Assembly: GCA_001464455.1 (NCBI GenBank)
Contig: LNEI01000025.1
Span: 124,001 to 188,000 of the forward strand
Source: Acidobacteria bacterium Ga0077534
Lineage (GTDB): Bacteria > Acidobacteriota > Blastocatellia > Pyrinomonadales > Pyrinomonadaceae
DNA length: 64,000 nt
Direction: 5' to 3'
The position numbers and the translations under genes are program-made. The notes under the pieces are model-generated. The model had not been told where the DNA came from and searched no databases. It saw only the letters and a program-made list of their open reading frames with translations. Below, piece after piece: positions 61,099 through 64,000 of the stretch; position 1 is the stretch's first letter, and the number at the start of each line of letters is the position of its first letter.

Positions 61099-61773
61099 AT
61101 GGAAATGCTTAGAAGAGTCATTGCACTGAAGTTGGCGTCGGTCGTCATGCTTACCTCATTTGGGGTCATGCCGGTACTCGCACAGTCAAATTATATAACC
61201 TGCGGCAGCAACAACAATAACTACAATTATTGCCGTGTTAACACCGGAAATAATGTTCGTCTGGAACGAAAGCTCTCATTCTCCAGTTGCAACTATGGTT
61301 ACGACTGGGGCTACGACGGGAGAGGTATTTGGGTCAACAACGGATGCCGGGCTGAATTCTCATACGGCGGCAGTTCGGGCAAAACGGCTGCGATCGCCGG
61401 AACGGCCGTACTTGGTGGGCTAGTCCTTGCAGCAGCTATCGCCGCAAAGAGAAAGAAGGATGCCGAGAAGAAAAGTGAAGAGGAAGAGTCTTCGAATAAT
61501 GATAACTGGGACAGCGGTCATGAATATGTGCCGTCATATCTCGTTGGTGTATTTCGCGGTTGGAATCCGAACCTAAACGCATACTCTGACCTGACCGTCG
61601 GGCCTAGTGGGGTGATCTCGATCAGAAACTCAAATGGACGTTATGAGAATGGGCGTTATGACAACGGCTTCATCAGGTTGCCTTGGGGAAGGTACGAGGT
61701 CGAACGAGACGGCGATGGATTTATGGCCCGTCAGAGCGATGGAACGGCGTACAGCTACGTTCGCATCAGGTAA
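61099..61773 (+). CDS. DUF3011-domain membrane or secreted protein
   Basis: 224 residues; AGGAG upstream of the ATG. A signal peptide (LASVVMLTSFGVMPVLAQ) is followed by a DUF3011-type domain: ITCGSNNNNYNYCRVNTGN then VRLERKLSFSSCNYGYDWGY and GIWVNNGCRAEF, with four cysteines likely in disulfides. A hydrophobic segment (AAIAGTAVLGGLVLAAAIAA) and a charged linker (KRKKDAEKKSEEEES) come next. The small C-terminal beta domain (about 140-224) reads GVFRGWNPNLNAYSDLTVGP. It is topologically a membrane-anchored protein with domains on both sides, or one with two outer parts. Function unknown. Third gene of the M1-peptidase operon. Confidence 0.8.
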   Translation: MEMLRRVIALKLASVVMLTSFGVMPVLAQSNYITCGSNNNNYNYCRVNTGNNVRLERKLSFSSCNYGYDWGYDGRGIWVNNGCRAEFSYGGSSGKTAAIAGTAVLGGLVLAAAIAAKRKKDAEKKSEEEESSNNDNWDSGHEYVPSYLVGVFRGWNPNLNAYSDLTVGPSGVISIRNSNGRYENGRYDNGFIRLPWGRYEVERDGDGFMARQSDGTAYSYVRIR

Positions 61774-61792
61774 CGGGCAGGAGATAAATGTA

Positions 61793-62668
61793 ATGAAAAG
61801 CATAATTAAAATTGAACGACTAGTTCTCCTCGTGGCTTTGGCTCTGCTTGCTGCTAACGGGGTGGAAGCTCAGAGAAAGGGAACCGGGAAGGCTACGCTG
61901 CCAAAGATGCCCGCACCAGCCGCTGCGGTGTTGGCGAACGAGGATACCCTAACGAACATCCGGCGGCGAAATAGGCTTGATGTCGGCCTCGCAAATTTCA
62001 TCCCATGGGCCATGCACGACAAGAATGGGAACCTTATTGGCTTTAACGTAGAGGTGGCAAAGCGGCTAGCCTCTGATCTCGGCGTCCAGCTAAACATCAT
62101 GCCGGCGGGTCATGTGTCGCTGCTTACCGATCTGACGAATAAGCGTTATGACATTTTAATCACGGGCATGTACCCCACGCCCAGCCGAGCCCTTCTGGCT
62201 AATTTTTCCGATCCGTATTCGACATCAAAGATCGAATTGATAGCCAGCCGCGACAAGATGGTGCGAAAGGATGAGCGGAAGGATTTCGATGATGATTCGG
62301 TGACTATTGGCATTATTTCCGGATCAGTTTATGGGCTCCTTGCGATGACAGAATTTCCGAAGGCGAAAACTCAGCTGTTTGATGACGAAGCATCGATGAT
62401 AGAAGCCGTAGCAAACGGAACAATATCGGCCGCGATAGCCTCAAAGCCGGGTCCAGAGTTCGCGGTTAAACACTCGAACGGCAAGATATATCGTCCGTTC
62501 AGCAAACCGCTAGGTGAGTTGGACGAAGCGTTGGCCATCCGCAAGGGCGATGTCGATTTCCTCAACTACCTGAACACGTGGATCCGATATTACGAGCGGA
62601 ACGGCTGGCTTGAGAAACAGAGAGATTATTGGTTCGACGGAACGGACTGGAAGTCCCTTCTCGAATAG
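61793..62668 (+). CDS. Extracellular solute-binding protein, family 3
   Basis: About 291 residues from the ATG at 61793 (AGGAG upstream; signal peptide LVLLVALALLAANGVEAQ). The SBP_bac_3 fold is clear: RNRLDVGLANFIPWAMHDKN, then GFNVEVAKRLASDLGVQLNI, YDILITGMYPTPSRALLANF and the hinge KIELIASRDKM. Such proteins bind amino acids or similar small polar molecules for ABC importers, or serve as sensor inputs. No permease or ATPase gene is nearby, so it may work with a distant transporter or have another role. Only 19 nt from the DUF3011 gene; a terminator follows. Confidence 0.9.
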   Translation: MKSIIKIERLVLLVALALLAANGVEAQRKGTGKATLPKMPAPAAAVLANEDTLTNIRRRNRLDVGLANFIPWAMHDKNGNLIGFNVEVAKRLASDLGVQLNIMPAGHVSLLTDLTNKRYDILITGMYPTPSRALLANFSDPYSTSKIELIASRDKMVRKDERKDFDDDSVTIGIISGSVYGLLAMTEFPKAKTQLFDDEASMIEAVANGTISAAIASKPGPEFAVKHSNGKIYRPFSKPLGELDEALAIRKGDVDFLNYLNTWIRYYERNGWLEKQRDYWFDGTDWKSLLE

Positions 62669-62721
62669 CGGGAGGTCGTCACGAACTGCGGATCTCTGCG
62701 GTATTCCCGCTAGGATTCATG

Positions 62722-62764
62722 GGCGGCTATTTCCGATCACTGGTCGTTAATAGCCGCCGTTTTT
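62722..62764 (+). terminator. Rho-independent terminator of the M1-peptidase operon
   Basis: Stem GGCGGCTAT / ATAGCCGCC (62722-62730 with 62750-62758), 19-nt loop, then GTTTTTG. It ends 45 nt before the next start codon, leaving little room for a separate promoter. Confidence 0.75.
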
Positions 62765-62809
62765 GACCGCTCTTGCGTCAAAAAAACACAGACTTTTTAG
62801 GAGAATATT

Positions 62810-63583
62810 ATGAAACTACGATTTTTACTATTGTTTACCGCCATTCTTTTTGGCATCGGCAGTGTGCAGGCCCAAGACACCCCGAACGAACTTAGAAGTG
62901 TTGTCGGAGCCCGCGCATCGAGCGGGGAATCAACGCTTCAGCGTTTGGGCTATAAATTTGTGAAGACGACCGAAGGTGAAGATCGGAAATGGTCTAACTG
63001 GTGGAAGGCTTCCTCGCGAACCTGCGTTACCGTCGCAACGGTTGAGGGCCGGTACAATTCGATCGTTACGGCTCCCGTTCCGGACTGTGAGAAGGGCGGC
63101 GGTTCAGATTCGACCTCCGGAGGGGGATCGGAACAGTTCGAGGACTTGGTGGGAGTTCGTGCTTCCAGCGGGGAATCGGTACTAAAGAGCCGCGGATTTA
63201 AGTCTGTGAAAACGGTCAAACAAGACGGCACAATTTACTCAAATTGGTGGAAGGCGTCGAGCAGGACTTGTTTGACCGTTGCCACGGTCGACGGCCGATA
63301 TAATTCGATCATTTCCGGTCCGGAGGCGGACTGCACCTCGGGCAGCGGGTCTTCAACAGGTGGATCTTCACAGGTTGACTTACGAGATCTCGTCGGTGCG
63401 AGAGCCGCAGGTGCCGAAACTGAAATGCAGTCTCGTGGATTCCGCAACGTCAAGAGCCGACGGGCTGGCTCGACGAGTTATACATACTGGAAGAACGATG
63501 ACACGGCACAATGCGTTCAAGTTGCGGTCAGGAATGGCAAGGTAGGATCCATTATTCGCAGCAGCGCAAATAACTGTAAGTGA
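62810..63583 (+). CDS. Secreted protein of three WW-Cys domains
   Basis: 257 residues; AGGAG before the ATG; signal peptide 1-21 (LLLFTAILFGIGSVQAQ). Three tandem copies of a ~65-residue domain. Copy 1: LRSVVGARASSGESTLQRLG ... WSNWWKASSRTCVTVATVEG RYNSI...DC. Copy 2: FEDLVGVRASSGESVLKSRG ... YSNWWKASSRTCLTVATVDG. Copy 3 is divergent: LRDLVGARAAGAETEMQSRG ... YTYWKNDDTAQCVQVAVRNG ... NNCK. Each has two cysteines (about 24 residues apart), a conserved Trp pair (one Trp in copy 3) and the GRY-x-SI strand. Ser/Gly linkers join them. The family was not recognised. Two more copies flank the crystallin domain of the gene at 60109. Probably a small extracellular beta domain with one disulfide. Confidence 0.8.
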   Translation: MKLRFLLLFTAILFGIGSVQAQDTPNELRSVVGARASSGESTLQRLGYKFVKTTEGEDRKWSNWWKASSRTCVTVATVEGRYNSIVTAPVPDCEKGGGSDSTSGGGSEQFEDLVGVRASSGESVLKSRGFKSVKTVKQDGTIYSNWWKASSRTCLTVATVDGRYNSIISGPEADCTSGSGSSTGGSSQVDLRDLVGARAAGAETEMQSRGFRNVKSRRAGSTSYTYWKNDDTAQCVQVAVRNGKVGSIIRSSANNCK

Positions 63584-63593
63584 CCTAAGTGTA

Positions 63594-63614
63594 GCCCGGG
63601 CATAATGCCCGGGC
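63594..63614 (+). terminator. Strong GC hairpin after the WW-Cys gene
   Basis: GCCCGGGC / GCCCGGGC (self-complementary arms) around loop ATAAT, 10 nt after the stop codon at 63583. No T run follows, so it may be a weak or rho-aided terminator, or an mRNA stabiliser. Confidence 0.45.
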
Positions 63615-63647
63615 CCTCACCTTAAATTTCTGGAAGTAGAGGACCTT

Positions 63648-64000
63648 ATGAATAGACGGTTTGTTATCTCTCTCGTCGTACTAGTTATTTATCTAGCGAT
63701 AATATTGCTCGGGGCAAAGCTCGAGATAGGCGACGGAACCATGAGCCAGTCTGAGATGGTTAGCGGCCGGATCTCGATCAGCTTGATCATTGGTTTTGTG
63801 TTTTTGGTCGGAGCAGTTGGCATCTTCGGGTGGCGTTCCGATTCGGGTCTTACTCCCATCCGAAGTACAAAAAGCCTGTTGATCCTCTGGCTTCCTAGTC
63901 TATTTATTTTGGGCTTCTTTTCGCTTGGATTATTGCTGGGTTATCCTCCGCTCCAGGCAATTATTTTTGTGGGGATAAATACGCTGCTCGTTGGCATCTC
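63648..64000 (+). CDS. Multi-pass membrane protein, probable CPBP-family protease, N-terminal part
   Basis: Runs off the right window edge; 117 residues are visible. Start ATG at 63648 with AGAGGA 5 nt upstream. The protein begins MNRRFVISLVVLVIYLAIIL and has at least four membrane segments (ISLIIGFVFLVGAVGIFGW, then LLILWLPSLFILGFFSLGLL, then AIIFVGINTLLVGI). The pattern of the last segment, INTLLVGI, is where CPBP (Abi/Rce1-like) intramembrane proteases continue with the catalytic EE-x-x-x-R motif, but that part is outside the window. CPBP is therefore a probable, not proven, assignment. Confidence 0.6.
   Translation, partial: MNRRFVISLVVLVIYLAIILLGAKLEIGDGTMSQSEMVSGRISISLIIGFVFLVGAVGIFGWRSDSGLTPIRSTKSLLILWLPSLFILGFFSLGLLLGYPPLQAIIFVGINTLLVGI

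Overview
The window looks like chromosomal DNA of a Gram-negative soil-type bacterium, most likely Acidobacteriota (class Blastocatellia, Pyrinomonadaceae-like). This is inferred from gene content: an ECF sigma factor beside a Ser/Thr kinase fused to a TolB/PD40 propeller, an Oar-like TonB-dependent receptor, several giant exoproteins with PT-rich linkers and a carboxypeptidase-regulatory-like C-terminus, CHAT-TPR and WD40-caspase proteins, and a Reg_prop sensor kinase. No ribosomal, CRISPR or phage genes and no insertion sequences are seen.

Region 1 (1-7 kb, mostly minus strand): the start of an L-serine ammonia-lyase gene cut by the window edge, a DPP-IV-type S9 peptidase 5 nt upstream of it, a decayed gene remnant, a kinase-propeller gene with an apparent frameshift at a C run, and its partner ECF sigma factor. 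Region 2 (7-10 kb, plus): a periplasmic DsbA-like thioredoxin followed by a very cysteine-rich secreted protein and a strong terminator. Region 3 (10-27 kb, minus): a BNR-propeller exoprotein, then a tightly spaced set transcribed as Oar-like receptor, giant multidomain exoprotein, WD40-caspase. Region 4 (27-34 kb): a membrane Ser/Thr kinase followed by a DUF4384-like secreted protein, a PlsC-like acyltransferase, a LuxR-type regulator, and a hairpin-rich 880-nt gap. Region 5 (34-47 kb, plus): two giant exoproteins, one with MBG, cohesin-like and dockerin-like modules and one with 15 InlB-like repeats. They are followed by a cluster of hairpins and an aberrant tRNA-Asn with its own terminator.

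Region 6 (47-58 kb): a clostripain-type (C11) protease gene overlapping a TPR-CHAT protease gene, convergent with an anti-sigma-like/ECF sigma pair, then a two-component system. Region 7 (58-64 kb, plus): an M1-type metallopeptidase, a beta-gamma-crystallin protein, a DUF3011 protein and a family-3 solute-binding protein, ending at a terminator. A gene made of three copies of a small unnamed domain follows, then the start of a probable CPBP membrane protease.

The most system-like features are: (a) the C11 plus CHAT protease pair beside a sigma/anti-sigma pair, with a third caspase-fold protein (WD40-C14) in the same window; (b) four giant exoproteins sharing one C-terminal domain, which may act as a sorting or anchoring tail; (c) five copies of an unnamed ~65-residue domain in two secreted proteins; and (d) the DsbA-like/Cys-rich pair. 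Starts were moved where a Shine-Dalgarno sequence or signal peptide favoured an internal codon. All domain calls were made by eye.
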